From the NCBI RefSeq assembly GCF_030272615.1, contig NC_081414.1, positions 2,357,501-2,421,500 of the forward strand: a stretch of DNA of 64,000 nucleotides, read 5' to 3'. Source of the stretch: Cryptomeria japonica (lineage: Eukaryota > Streptophyta > Pinopsida > Cupressales > Cupressaceae). This document shows positions 1 through 10,236 of this stretch, piece by piece (position 1 is the first letter of the stretch; each line of letters opens with the position of its first letter). The notes below the pieces were generated by a model, which had not been told where the DNA came from, did no database searches, and saw only the letters and a program-made list of their open reading frames with translations. A program made the position numbers and the translations under genes.

Positions 1-299
1 CTTTTAATTTGGGAAAGAAGATCTAAATGGTTGTTGAATTATTTGGTCTAGTGAGTCTTAGCTTGTATTTTATTTATCATGTACCATGATCCTATCCTAC
101 TCAAGGATATCCACAAGTGATTAGAGAAGAAAAGGTGGACCATTATTTTTATCATTTGATTGTTGTTTGTGGTTTGTATTATTAATCCTTGCAAATGGTA
201 TATGAGTTATCTAGTTTTTACCATATCTAAATATGCTTGCATTCACTTGCCATAATAAGTTCAATGATGATGTAGCACTATATCAAGTACAAGATTCCA
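1..299. other. intergenic, nothing recognised
   Basis: AT-rich sequence with no coding signature, repeat or RNA gene that I can recognise. It lies just outside the proposed CACTA terminus at position 300, so it may be original flanking DNA. Confidence 0.4.
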
Positions 300-740
300 C
301 ACTAGTACATTCGGAGCTAATTTTCGATGGCCGATTGTCAGAATTGTGACAAATTTTTGTCAAAGTGCCGACAAAAGTAGCCGTCAAAAACTTGTCATCG
401 GATTTGTCGATGATGCCCCTAAACGTCGGAAATATGACAATCCCATGGACTCTGTAGGCGGTGGGCATGATCGCTCTTCCGGTCAAAAAAGTCATCGGAC
501 ATGCAATATCCCCATCGGATGTTTTAGTAGATTGCGTCGCAAAGTTGACGACAATTTGGAACTTTGCACCGATGGTGATGCTGTTTGTCCGATGCTTGTG
601 TCATCGGTCCATTCGGAGGCATCGACAATCGTTTGTCTAGTTTGAGTCGGAAGTGTGATGACTCTAGAACCTTTTCACCTATAAGAATGTTGTATGTCCG
701 CCGATTTCATCATCGGTGGAAAGCTTGGTATTCATCGTAA
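300..740. mobile_element. possible CACTA terminus with subterminal motif field
   Basis: A CACTA pentamer sits at 300-304. It is followed by about 440 bp that is clearly richer in C and G than its surroundings and carries the hexamer CATCGG or its complement CCGATG again and again (near 397, 492, 514, 570, 590, 602 and 711). Short motifs in both orientations next to a terminus are typical of the subterminal regions of CACTA transposons, where the TNPA-type protein binds. The ORFs overlapping here look like by-products of the motif field. The far-end inverted repeat is not visible, so the boundary is an inference; it fits the CACTA transposase relics at 6-13 kb, which read towards it. Confidence 0.4.
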
Positions 741-1121
741 TTCCGACGGTGATAATATTTTTATCAAAAAAAATATATTATTATCTAGTCATTGATATGT
801 ACTGCAAATGATATTCTATCCCCACCACCTATTAGTAGGGGGCATAGGTTTGAGGCTAATATGAGGCACATTGGTTTCAAGCCAATATGATCAAGCGCAC
901 CATGGTTGAGATGGTCCAACTCCCTCGTCTCAGTCTAGGACTAAGCTCATGCCATATCTAAATGAAAGACATCTCAAATACATCGTCGGTGGAAAGCTGC
1001 AAAATGCCATTTTCATACATAAGCAAGACATACACAATTGGGCACAATCAACAAGAGAATGTTTAAAAGTGTGTTTGAGATCATTGTCCCAATTGTGGTG
1101 TGGTCACCAAGAGATCACCGT
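741..1121. other. non-coding, no recognised feature
   Basis: AT-rich. A short phrase (ATCGGTGGAAAGC near 711) recurs as GTCGGTGGAAAGC near 985, so the subterminal-like sequence may extend to about 1000. No gene seen. Confidence 0.3.
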
Positions 1122-1214
1122 AAATTTGTCAACCTTTCCTTCATTTAAACCAAGTAAACCTTTGTAACAAAATTGTCCTAAGTGTGTTTAAATGAAGGAA
1201 AGGTTGACAAATTT
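1122..1214. repeat. perfect 29-bp-arm inverted repeat
   Basis: The arm at 1122-1150 is the exact reverse complement of 1186-1214, with a 35-nt loop between them. No target duplication or transposon terminus is evident at its edges. It could be a remnant of a foldback or MITE-type element, or an inverted duplication. A transcript would form a long perfect stem. Confidence 0.85.
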
Positions 1215-2394
1215 CTCCATGGAGTTTTACCTGACTCTAGAATTAGTCAGTTGTTTAAAACAACTCATAACCATTGTAACAAAATTCACACTAATAATAT
1301 ATTTCCTAACAGTTTTTATCCATGAATGATATTTGGGTTTACAATCTTGAATTCAGTACATGCAATATCATTAGAACTCAGACATCAATAAACTTGTTTC
1401 AAATCAGAAACACTGTGATCTGAATTGCATACAAACTATTTAATGTAATTCCTGTTGTTTGTATTTTGGAAAAAAGGGTTGGCTGCAAAATTTTGCAGAG
1501 CATACTATTTGAGTAATTTACATGTTAAGTGTTTGTTATAATGTCTGAAAACTAAATCACAAAAAAGTAAAAAAAAAATTGGTTAGCAAATCAGGGGTGC
1601 ACTTTTCATTCTTGTTGTTATTCAATTCTTTTACTTTAGCTTTGTTTCTTTCTTCATATTTGGGGTCTAGAGCTCCTCCCTAAGTAGAGATTATTGGTTT
1701 TGTCTCCCCTCCTTTGGCTGGAGAGTTTCTTGCTATCTCTGGTAGTCTGCCCTCAGAGTTCAGCTTCTCTATTGGTCGGACTGTTATTTTCCCTACCTTC
1801 TTCTCCAAGTGCTCCTCCTCTTGTTTCCAAGATTTTTCCTTTGCCTTCTACTCAATGGCCCTTGGTTGTGCCTTCATGCCCTCTTAATATCTTCACTGGG
1901 TTCCTATTTCCTTCAAATGATGGCTTCTCTATGTTATGCAATATCCATCTTGGATCTTGCAACATCAAATTATGGCATGGTTGATGTTGATGTGAGTGAT
2001 TGGACAATTATTTTTTATCACATTTTTTCTTTGAGTAAGAAGATCCTTCTCAAGCAGTTTGGTGCTGTCAAAAGATAAATAAGTTGTCAAGAAAGGTGAG
2101 GGCTAAAAAGAATCTTTAGATTAATGTTTCTGACTATGTTGGTTATTGTTGATGTAGTTTTTCATTGATTTTCTTCAGTTATTCTTCACCAATAGCCTAT
2201 TTATAACAACTTTATCTATTTGGAAGTGGGTCCTCTCTAGAACCTACAACCAATCTATCAAAAGAAAATACATATTGGAAAATGTCATCACAAAAATATG
2301 TCATTTTTATATGTAAAACTAGAATGTTCAGGTTTCCTTGAAAACAATCAAATTAAAATTCTCATCTTAGTCTTACAAGTATTAAGGTTCTTAC
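1215..2394. other. non-coding, no recognised feature
   Basis: Short overlapping frames on the + strand at 1694-2078 are rich in Ser, Leu, Pro and Phe and match no family I know. They lie in a CT-biased stretch, which produces such frames by chance. Nothing else is recognised. Confidence 0.3.
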
Positions 2395-2683
2395 CTAGCA
2401 GGATGCTCCTCACAAGGATGATTGTATGTTGTCCAGACTGGCTCGCCCTGGAAAAGCCTCAGGATCTGCAATAAAAGTCAAAGAAACAATAATAATATCC
2501 TCTAGTTCATATAGGAAATGATTTATAGTGAGTGTCCTTGAGATAAAAGAGCATTTACATTAATGTAGTTGTTTGTGTTGAGGGTAAATCGATGATAGAT
2601 TCCTCCTGGGAGGATAATCATATCCCCCTTCTTAACTCATATTCGTATCCATCGATCCTCTTTATCCCTTACATCAAAGGAGC
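2395..2683 (-). pseudogene. ARD: acireductone dioxygenase fragment, two exons
   Basis: Two exons with intact splice signals can be read on the minus strand. Exon A (2683 to 2559) follows a TTATAG acceptor and ends at a GT donor; exon B (2465 to 2395) follows a TTGCAG acceptor and ends before GTAAG. They encode adjacent pieces of the cupin fold of acireductone dioxygenase, the Fe/Ni enzyme of the methionine salvage pathway. Exon A has [31 protein letters not shown] and NTNNYIN; exon B has LRLFQGEPVWTTYN. The His in YHRF is one of the family's metal ligands. A TGA interrupts exon A where the family has Trp (TGG to TGA). The N-terminal exons with the HxH...E ligands and the C-terminus are not visible nearby. 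This is a dead fragment. It may be cargo of the surrounding CACTA element, if that element really ends at 300. Confidence 0.85.
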
Positions 2684-5200
2684 CTATAAGAAAAGAAACA
2701 TAAAACTCAAGCATCAGTATATGTCATTGACAACTCCTGTTTTATGAATTCTTTCAAATTTGTCTTCGCTAGAGTCAGCTTGCTAATAGGCTATTGCTAT
2801 ATACTAAGAATTAAATTGCTGAAATTCCATGACTTCGACCATAAAGACACATAGACTGGGTTCAAGTAATGTATACGAGAATTAAAGGACAATGGAAATT
2901 TTTCCATTGTCTGTAATAGATAGAAAGAAGGAAAATTGTTATCTATGTGACATCTATTTGACAATTTTGGATTCATAACTTTACCTATAAACATATACAA
3001 CCATGGTATATTGCAAAATGACAAAAAAAATCCATTTCATGTAATCAATAATTTTGTACAAAGGGGAGGATGCTAATCATGTCACCCTAAATATTCACAA
3101 ACAAGTATTGAAGGAATGTTGACCATAAATATGATAAAATAATGCTTGGTTTAGAGGATATAGCTAATTCACCCCTCAATTTAAAAGAAATATCAGGTAA
3201 AATTTAGTACTTCTTTTAAGTTGATCACATTATGATGTAGCACATTAATCAATACTACAACACTGCCACTGGAAAAAGGCAGCAATCTGTCAAAAAAGAA
3301 TTAGTGATAAATGATAGGGATATAAACTGTGCTGAAATGGTTTTGTATATTTAGCTCTTTTAATATAAATCCAACTTTTATTTAGCAAAAAAATATATTG
3401 ATGAGTACAATGGTTAAAAAAAAATAAAAAAATTCTGTATATTGAACATGGAAGTTTCAATGATGGTGTTTTGAGATGGATAATTGGAATCCCACTATTT
3501 TCCCTAGATTGTTTTAACCAAAATTTTGGACATGATTCCATTTAGTTTGCACTACATCGTTCACAGGTTATTAGGATTAATGGTTATGTTTCCATGGTGT
3601 TTGGATCCAAGCAAAACAAGTTCAATGAATCAATAAATGTAGTTTACTCGATACAAAATGTTTGTATATAGATATGGTATACGACATACATGGTGCATGG
3701 AAAATCACAAGTTCTTTGATGATTGATTGACAAGAAATGGCAGATCTACTAACAAGTTTCTTCTTGTTCTTAATGGTCCACAAGTTTACTATTTGCAGAT
3801 TACGTTTCATAGTCACAGGTTGATGGATCACATAGATCATTAATTATAGATTATTTCAAGTTGTTCATGGTTTATTGTCACTTAGTTTCTTACCTAATTT
3901 TGCATTATTTTCTACTTTATTCCCTAGCATTCATCTGCACTTGAGTCATTCCTATGTTTCTTCAGATATGTTGTTCATGATTTATCCTCAACTTCCATGG
4001 TTAGTACCGATTTTGCATTTGACTCAACATAATTCCTAGTTGTGTATTGTAATTCACACATCACACAAAAAGGGTTATTTTAGGAATTAGGATACGATAT
4101 AGTATTTTACAGTCCTAATATCTAGATCATTAAACTTTCACATATTGATGTATCACAGTTAGTTATTTTATAATTCAATGTGTGCTTAATGTGATAGTGA
4201 GAGTGCAGAGCAAGAGGGTTGAGGAAAAGTAAGAAGAGACGTGATGCCAAGTTGCCTATTTGTAATGATCTAATCTTGTTTTGAAACCAATTTCTTTTGC
4301 ACCTTTTCAACTATGCTTCTTGACAAATAGTTTACTTGAATGCTCTACTACTAATTTTCAGTTTGTCTTTCTTGATTTTGTGAATGCCAATATTTGTTTG
4401 CTGATACTTTTGAGATGGCACTTTGGCAAACAACATGCATGCACTGAAAGGGTTTCAATTTGGAATTGATATTGATAGTGCATATATCACTTTATAATAA
4501 TCAAGATTTGCATTTACTGAAATGATTTTAATCAACTAAAGAGCAATATTCATGACTTACAAGTAATAAAAAAACTTACAAGGATGAGGCATATTCATGA
4601 CTTACAAGTAATAAAAAAACTTACAAGGATGAGGCATATTCATAACTTTTGCAGTCTCGCCTTGGATATCAACACTAGAAGCAACTCATATTGTTCGTGT
4701 ACAGACAAGACAATATGGGAGCTCATTATACCCAGCAACTTGTGGTGTTGTTGTTCGTGTTGGCTCTGTTGGACCCTGCAATTAAGATTCAATATACATT
4801 ATTCAATAAGATTAACTGTGCAACATAATGAAATATTGAAAAGTGTGTTATCTTATTGAGCTTCGCTTGGTTTCGAGAATAGTTTAATATTCTCTACTTA
4901 ACAGGGCCAACCACGTGAAGGTGGAAGCTCATTTGCCCCCCCCCCTAACATCACTCTAAATTCCCCGTTAACATCTTATAAGATTCATTCATTCATTATT
5001 TCTACCATTAATAAAATATAGGATTCATTCATTCATTAATATCACATAACATTCATTAACACACAACATTGATTAACATTAATTAACATGCAACATTCAT
5101 CAATATTAATTAACACATATCATCCATAACCATTAATTAGCACATAATTACATTCACTAACACATAAAAATTAGTCATTATCAAATAAGTTAGATTACAA
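2684..5200. other. AT-rich spacer with small direct repeats
   Basis: No gene is recognised. There is a 45-bp direct repeat at 4546-4645 (about 2.2 copies). A poly-C run lies near 4938, and degenerate repeats built on ATTAACA/CATTCATT lie at 4980-5165. It could be internal CACTA sequence or older flanking DNA. Confidence 0.4.
4546..4645. repeat. 45-bp direct tandem repeat, 2.2 copies
   Basis: The segment starting at 4546 (ATATTCATGACTTACAAG...) recurs unchanged at 4591, and a third copy begins at 4636. This is a simple tandem duplication. Confidence 0.9.
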
Positions 5201-6003
5201 TCATTTCTTTTTTTTTTTTTTCTTTGAAGCTATGAAAAGACTAAGTGGAACATCGGTTTCTTCATCATTTCCCACCTCTGCAGATGTTCCGTCACTGCTC
5301 GCGATCTTGATGTATGCCTAGTCCTATACTGAGGACGAGGACACTGAAGCGAAGGGGGGTCCTCTACAATAACAAAGAAATGGGTTAAATTCAAAAAAAC
5401 AAATTATTATATTTACAAGTATTTCATTAATTTAGAGAACATAACTGTTGCGCTCTTTACCTGATGGGGCCACATCATTTTGTGTAGCCTCAACCTCAAC
5501 ATGTTGAACACCCTCTAGATCATCTAGAGTTGAAATACTAAAGGTTAAATTAATGCTAAACACCAATTGCATTTATATTTGTTTAAAGGAATAACAATGG
5601 TCCTCTTTACCTGAGTGGGGAACATCACGTTCCTGATGTTGTGTACCCAGATCATGCTCCACTTGGTCACTACTGACTACATGCTCTAAAATATTAACAA
5701 AAAAGGTTACATTAATTACTACTCTAATTACAAATTAAAATGTTTAATTGTATTAATAGCTAAATAAATAAATTTGAATAGCAAATGAATACCTCCACTA
5801 CTGGGATGCACATCCAGACCTTCATGTGCAGGTGGTGTTTCACGATTAGCAGGTTGCATTCCAATGTCATGCACATTGTTATCATTGCTTGCTTATTTAA
5901 AACAAATATAGTCACTTTATGTTGGAACTCAACATCAATTAGATTATTTGTAAAGTATTCAATTTGAAACAATTTCCATTTAGCATATTTACCTATGTGA
6001 CAG

Positions 6004-7176
6004 ATGCACTCGAATGTTGTGTATGCCCACTCAATTCTCGTAGCTGATCAGCCACGGCTGAATAACCTTGCTGGTAGGCAATTCTCTTGTTATCTTCTGT
6101 GGGTGCTCTATTGAATTCAGAGCCTTGCATTTTTGCTTGGTACTATGAATTTTGCTTGCATTGTTTGATAGAAAAAAAAACCTTTGCAATTTATTAATAT
6201 TTTGATGCAATATTTCGTTTACATGAGATACTTACAATTCGTGCAACAAGTTTCATGTAACCACCAGAGCCAAGTTTTCTTTTCCCGTTCTTTTCTTGTC
6301 TTGCCTTGGTTGCCTTTGACGTGTCACTCAGTCTATAAAAAGTTTTAAATATGTTAGATTATATAAATATAAAGAGTAATTAATTAGTACATAATTACAT
6401 TCTTAATAGTATCCCGTACCTTCTTCTGGCGTCTGGTGGTGTATTTCCTTTTTTCCTTTCAATTCTCTCATTGGCATCCAAAATCAGGTCCTTCCACTCC
6501 CTCTCTGGAATCATGGGGGGATGCTCGTACTTTAGGTTCCTCTCTAAATGGGTCCTGTATTGGTCCCTCACATACTTTAGATATGTGCCAACTTTTTCCA
6601 GGACCTTGGTTTTGTCAAAGGTGTCATTTCCAAACCACTCAACCATTTGGTTTGTCAATTCATCTTTTAACCTTTTTTCTTGGTCATTCCACCTTTTAAA
6701 GCAAAAACAAACCTGTTAGATTCAGAAATGAACTGAAGCTACATTTATTACACTTCAAGAAATAGATCAAAGGAAAACTATTCTAGCAATGATATGAAAT
6801 CAAAATAGTGGATTAGGGTTAGTTCACATATGATGTACCACCTTTTACATATGGTGGGCCCAAATATCTGCAATGCAATGTCACTAAGATGTTTATAAAA
6901 AATATCATTGCCTACAAAAAATTCATGGGATCATTAGTCCAAAACAAGTGATCATAAAGTAAATTACAATTAGAGTATATATAATAATAATTTTAAAGTA
7001 CCTGGAACCTTTTGTATCTTTAAGGGAATCATTTCTTCATCACTCACCCCCAATGTGGCCTGCAACATTCCCATACTAGCAATATGAGAAGATCCAGGAA
7101 ATGATGGTATGTTATCAGTAGTAGTCACCTCTGGCACATCCTTATGTGCATCTCCTACTACATAAAATGAATCCAC
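6004..7176 (-). pseudogene. CACTA TNPA-like gene (Transposase_24 domain), decayed
   Basis: The minus strand carries several exon-like blocks. 7176-7001 encodes part of an Asp/Pro-rich region and ends at a GGTACT donor. A block near 6915-6842 begins after a TTTTTTGTAG acceptor. 6700-6395 holds the best-conserved part, with MVEWFGNDTF, VRDQYRTHLE and the conserved ERYW/EREW-KDL type core of Transposase_24. 6335-6240 contains KARQEKNGKRKLGSGGY, the basic Gly-Ser segment expected next, and 6150-6004 gives a Gln-rich tail. Family knowledge: Transposase_24 proteins of plant En/Spm elements are the second element protein, thought to bind subterminal motifs. Introns still show GT-AG borders, but I cannot assemble an uninterrupted protein. 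It lies downstream of the TNP2 relic and reads the same way, as expected for a CACTA element. Confidence 0.65.
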
Positions 7177-7565
7177 TATGAAATGGCATTAGAATTCAAC
7201 AAAGAATGCTTCAAGGGAAATAAACACATGACATAAGATAGAGCAAAAGAGGGATCTACCAACAGTGGGCGGGCCAATATGACATGTAGTAGAGGATGTC
7301 TACATGCTACGTGTTGCCGACATTGTAGTCGGCAATACATGTGAGGGTAACCTCTGATGAGGTGGCTGCGACATTTGCACAGGAACATTGCCAGCACCTA
7401 AAGAATAATACATTAAATATATCAAACATTAAATATATGAAAAATGCAAGAATTGTAAACAAGGATGAACCTTTATTTTGAAAATTGACAGTATCAAGTA
7501 TGATGTGTTTTGGGTACTCGGAGTGATAATCCAAGCAAGCGATAATACAAGAAAATCGTCATCAC

Positions 7566-7925
7566 CTAAAGATCCTGCAACACCATGATCATGGCAACGA
7601 CTTTCATGAGGGTGGATAAATTGATATAAAAACAATACGTACACATTTTAGTTAATGACATAAAAGAGAATAAAATATAAACCATTATTGAACTTTTGTT
7701 ATAATTAAAGCTTTCATTACTGCTTACTTGCAAGTTTTCTGCTGTCTGAAGCAATAATTCCAACCTCTCTCGTATCTCATCAGTAATAGGATGCACGACT
7801 ACCAAAGCAACAATCTCTTTTCTAATTTTTCTAAGAGGCATTTTAAAGAATTCCATAAGGTGTGTGGAATGTTCAGGGTCATCATCACTTAACCCTAATG
7901 ATTCCACATCCCTAGAGAGGTGCAC
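7566..7925 (-). pseudogene. unassigned CACTA-internal exon
   Basis: An open minus-strand frame of about 75 meaningful codons: acidic N-terminus, then a helical Leu/Glu/Arg-rich part (IRKEIVALVVVHP, IRERLELLLQTAENLQ). It lies between the unknown ORF at 8446-9168 and the Transposase_24 blocks and probably belongs to the 5' part of the same TNPA-like gene. The distal codons are AT-rich readthrough into an intron. I recognise no family. Confidence 0.35.
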
Positions 7926-8445
7926 AGGTACTGCAACTCCCTTTCCCTTTCCTCGAACATCCGTCTATGTCAAGAATATCATTAACAATTACAAAATTAG
8001 TATAAATCACTAAAAAAAAGAACATAATAATGTAACAGTTTGCTTCTATCTAATTTGTACAATTACAATGAGGTTTACCTGCTCGATAGAAGTGTCACAA
8101 CCTACATCCTTGTCTGTGATATGTGATGGATCCATGTCACCCTATGACAAAGAAAAAATATAAAAAACGTAAGTGAAATTAAACCAATAGACTTATCAAA
8201 AAAACTTCATAATAAAATGGTATATTGGATTCATTAATTGGAGGTTTGTTAATTTAAATGGTATATAGTACGTACCACCCCCATGATATTAACTTTGTTT
8301 GTATCTATATGATTCAAACTATAATCGATTAGAAGCTCTTTGCCTACACTGATTGATTTTATCACACATACAAATACATGATTTCCCTCGCACGCCTCAA
8401 ATATGCAATTGGGTTGTTTATTAGTTGACCCAGGTCCCGTACTAT

Positions 8446-9168
8446 TTATAAACCTGCAATATTCCCTGTTTCTTTTGGCCGACCATCAATGTATACAGCC
8501 ACTCGTTTACTTTGATCATTATCTTTCTGTTGTGTATAATTTGCTGACAGTGCATACCTACACATACTTTTTTTATATTTAACAATCTGCATCCAATTAT
8601 TGTAATTGTAACAAGGTCCAACAAACTCCATCAATTCAGCAACTCTATTGTAACAGACCTTTATGTCGTCCATGGAAAATAAGCCTAAAGCATGTAATGA
8701 CAAAGGTGCTATGCGATATATCCTATCGTTAACACAAAAATCGATGTTTATTGGAGGAAGTTCCTTGGGCACCCATTGTTTCTGTAGATGTTTGTACCTC
8801 AGTGGCACCTCAATGTTGCATTTGGTCTCATCATCATAAGAACATGACCCCCCTTGAGAAAGGAAAAAATTCATGTGTTTATTGAATTTTCTTCTAATCT
8901 TTTGACCTCTTGTTGATCTCCCTATTGTAGACCTACTACATGTATCACTTTCATTTTCTATTCCTGCATTTTCCTCACTCGACGAAGATAGATCTGACAA
9001 ATAACTATTTGGGGGTACCTGCACTCCATGAAATGAGAGAGTTAATTGGTAATGAGAGAGAAATTTTGCAAATGAGGGTAATGTTGATGAAGAAGTCAGC
9101 CCTAAAGTTGATTTTGGGATTAAAATTGGAATAAGTCCAACTGGGACCTCAAGTGTTGATAGCTGCAT
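8446..9168 (-). CDS. hypothetical protein inside CACTA relic
   Basis: A 240-codon frame, the longest uninterrupted one in the CACTA region. The first 60 residues are Leu/Ser/Pro-rich. Then come a Ser/Glu-rich segment, a basic stretch (GRSTRGQKIRRKFNK) and a better-structured second half with LPPINIDFCVNDRIYRIAPL, a Cys/Tyr-rich patch and a charged C-terminus. It sits between the TNP2 domains (DUF4216 at 10.2-10.5 kb) and the Transposase_24 gene, where CACTA elements may carry an accessory ORF or captured DNA. I do not recognise the family. The frame may include unspliced intron, so both ends are uncertain. Confidence 0.4.
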   Translation of the reverse strand: MQLSTLEVPVGLIPILIPKSTLGLTSSSTLPSFAKFLSHYQLTLSFHGVQVPPNSYLSDLSSSSEENAGIENESDTCSRSTIGRSTRGQKIRRKFNKHMNFFLSQGGSCSYDDETKCNIEVPLRYKHLQKQWVPKELPPINIDFCVNDRIYRIAPLSLHALGLFSMDDIKVCYNRVAELMEFVGPCYNYNNWMQIVKYKKSMCRYALSANYTQQKDNDQSKRVAVYIDGRPKETGNIAGL

Positions 9169-9589
9169 TAGATTTGCTGCTAATGTTGAGGTTTGAAAAA
9201 TAGAGGAAGTTTGTTTTCCAAGTAATTTTAAAAAAATAAATGGTTTCTATAGGGTGTATTGACTAGTTATACCTATCCATCCATGAGACTGTGCAGGATC
9301 CTTGTCAAAGGGGTTTAGGGTCCTGTACAATGTAATTCAATTATCTTATGTTAGCTAAAAATTACATAGTACACAACATGAACAACATGAACTTTATAGA
9401 TAAAAAGAGTATTAAATAATAAAAAGATGTTGTCATCAAAATCATTGTAAATTTTTTAATTCCTTACCTTTACTTTATGTAGACTATGAAAGATCCTCAA
9501 CTAAATGGTTGACAATGTCTGTAGTCAATGACCTGTTCTCGCCAAGGATGACAACATCACACAGGGACTATACCTGAAATCAACACCAT

Positions 9590-10156
9590 CAATTGAGAAT
9601 CATAAGCATTACTACATTTGTAAGTTGATAAACAATAAATACATATGTATCATAAGCATCATAAGCATCACATGATGTGTCATCATATATGTAGTTGAAC
9701 ATCACAATTAGCATCACATATGTGTCATCATAAACATGTAATCCATCACATATGTATCATAAATCACCATCCATCACATAGGTAATAAACAATCCACATT
9801 CTATAAATAAACACAAAGTTCAAAAAATGTCACATGCATCATCATAAACATGTGATCCATCACATATGTATTTTAAATCAACATCCATCACATAGCTAAT
9901 AAACAATCCAATTTCCATAAATAAACACAGTTTAAAAAATGTCACATAAATAGTCACTCTCCCTATCTCCATCTCCATATTAAAAGGTGCATCATGAATT
10001 AATTATGTAATGGCATTAGAATTCAAAACATAATGAATTAATTATGTAAAAAAAATTCTATCAAGAAGTCAATATTAAATAGATAATATACTAATCGCAT
10101 ACCTCATACATTTCATTCTTCATCATCATGAACATCAAGGTCATCATTGCCACCAT

Positions 10157-10188
<32 letters not shown>

Positions 10189-10235
10189 CCATCACCATCA
10201 CCATCAATGTCTTCGCCATGATCACCATCACCACC
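9590..10235. repeat. degenerate CACATATGTATCATAA repeats and CAT/CAC trinucleotide tract
   Basis: From about 9590 to 9960, short phrases such as CATCACATATGT recur irregularly. From about 10110 to 10240 there is an imperfect (CAT/CAC/CAG)n trinucleotide tract. On the minus strand the latter would encode an Asp-rich tail just after the DUF4216 domain, so part of it may be translated sequence of the transposase gene. Confidence 0.6.
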
Positions 10236-10236
10236 A

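Noticed and set aside
1122-1214. Hairpin as a microRNA gene
   Set aside because: A perfect 29-bp stem alone is not evidence for a microRNA; no expression data and no known mature sequence recognised.
1694-2078. Two overlapping Ser/Leu-rich ORFs on the + strand
   Set aside because: CT-biased composition, no motif and no neighbouring element.
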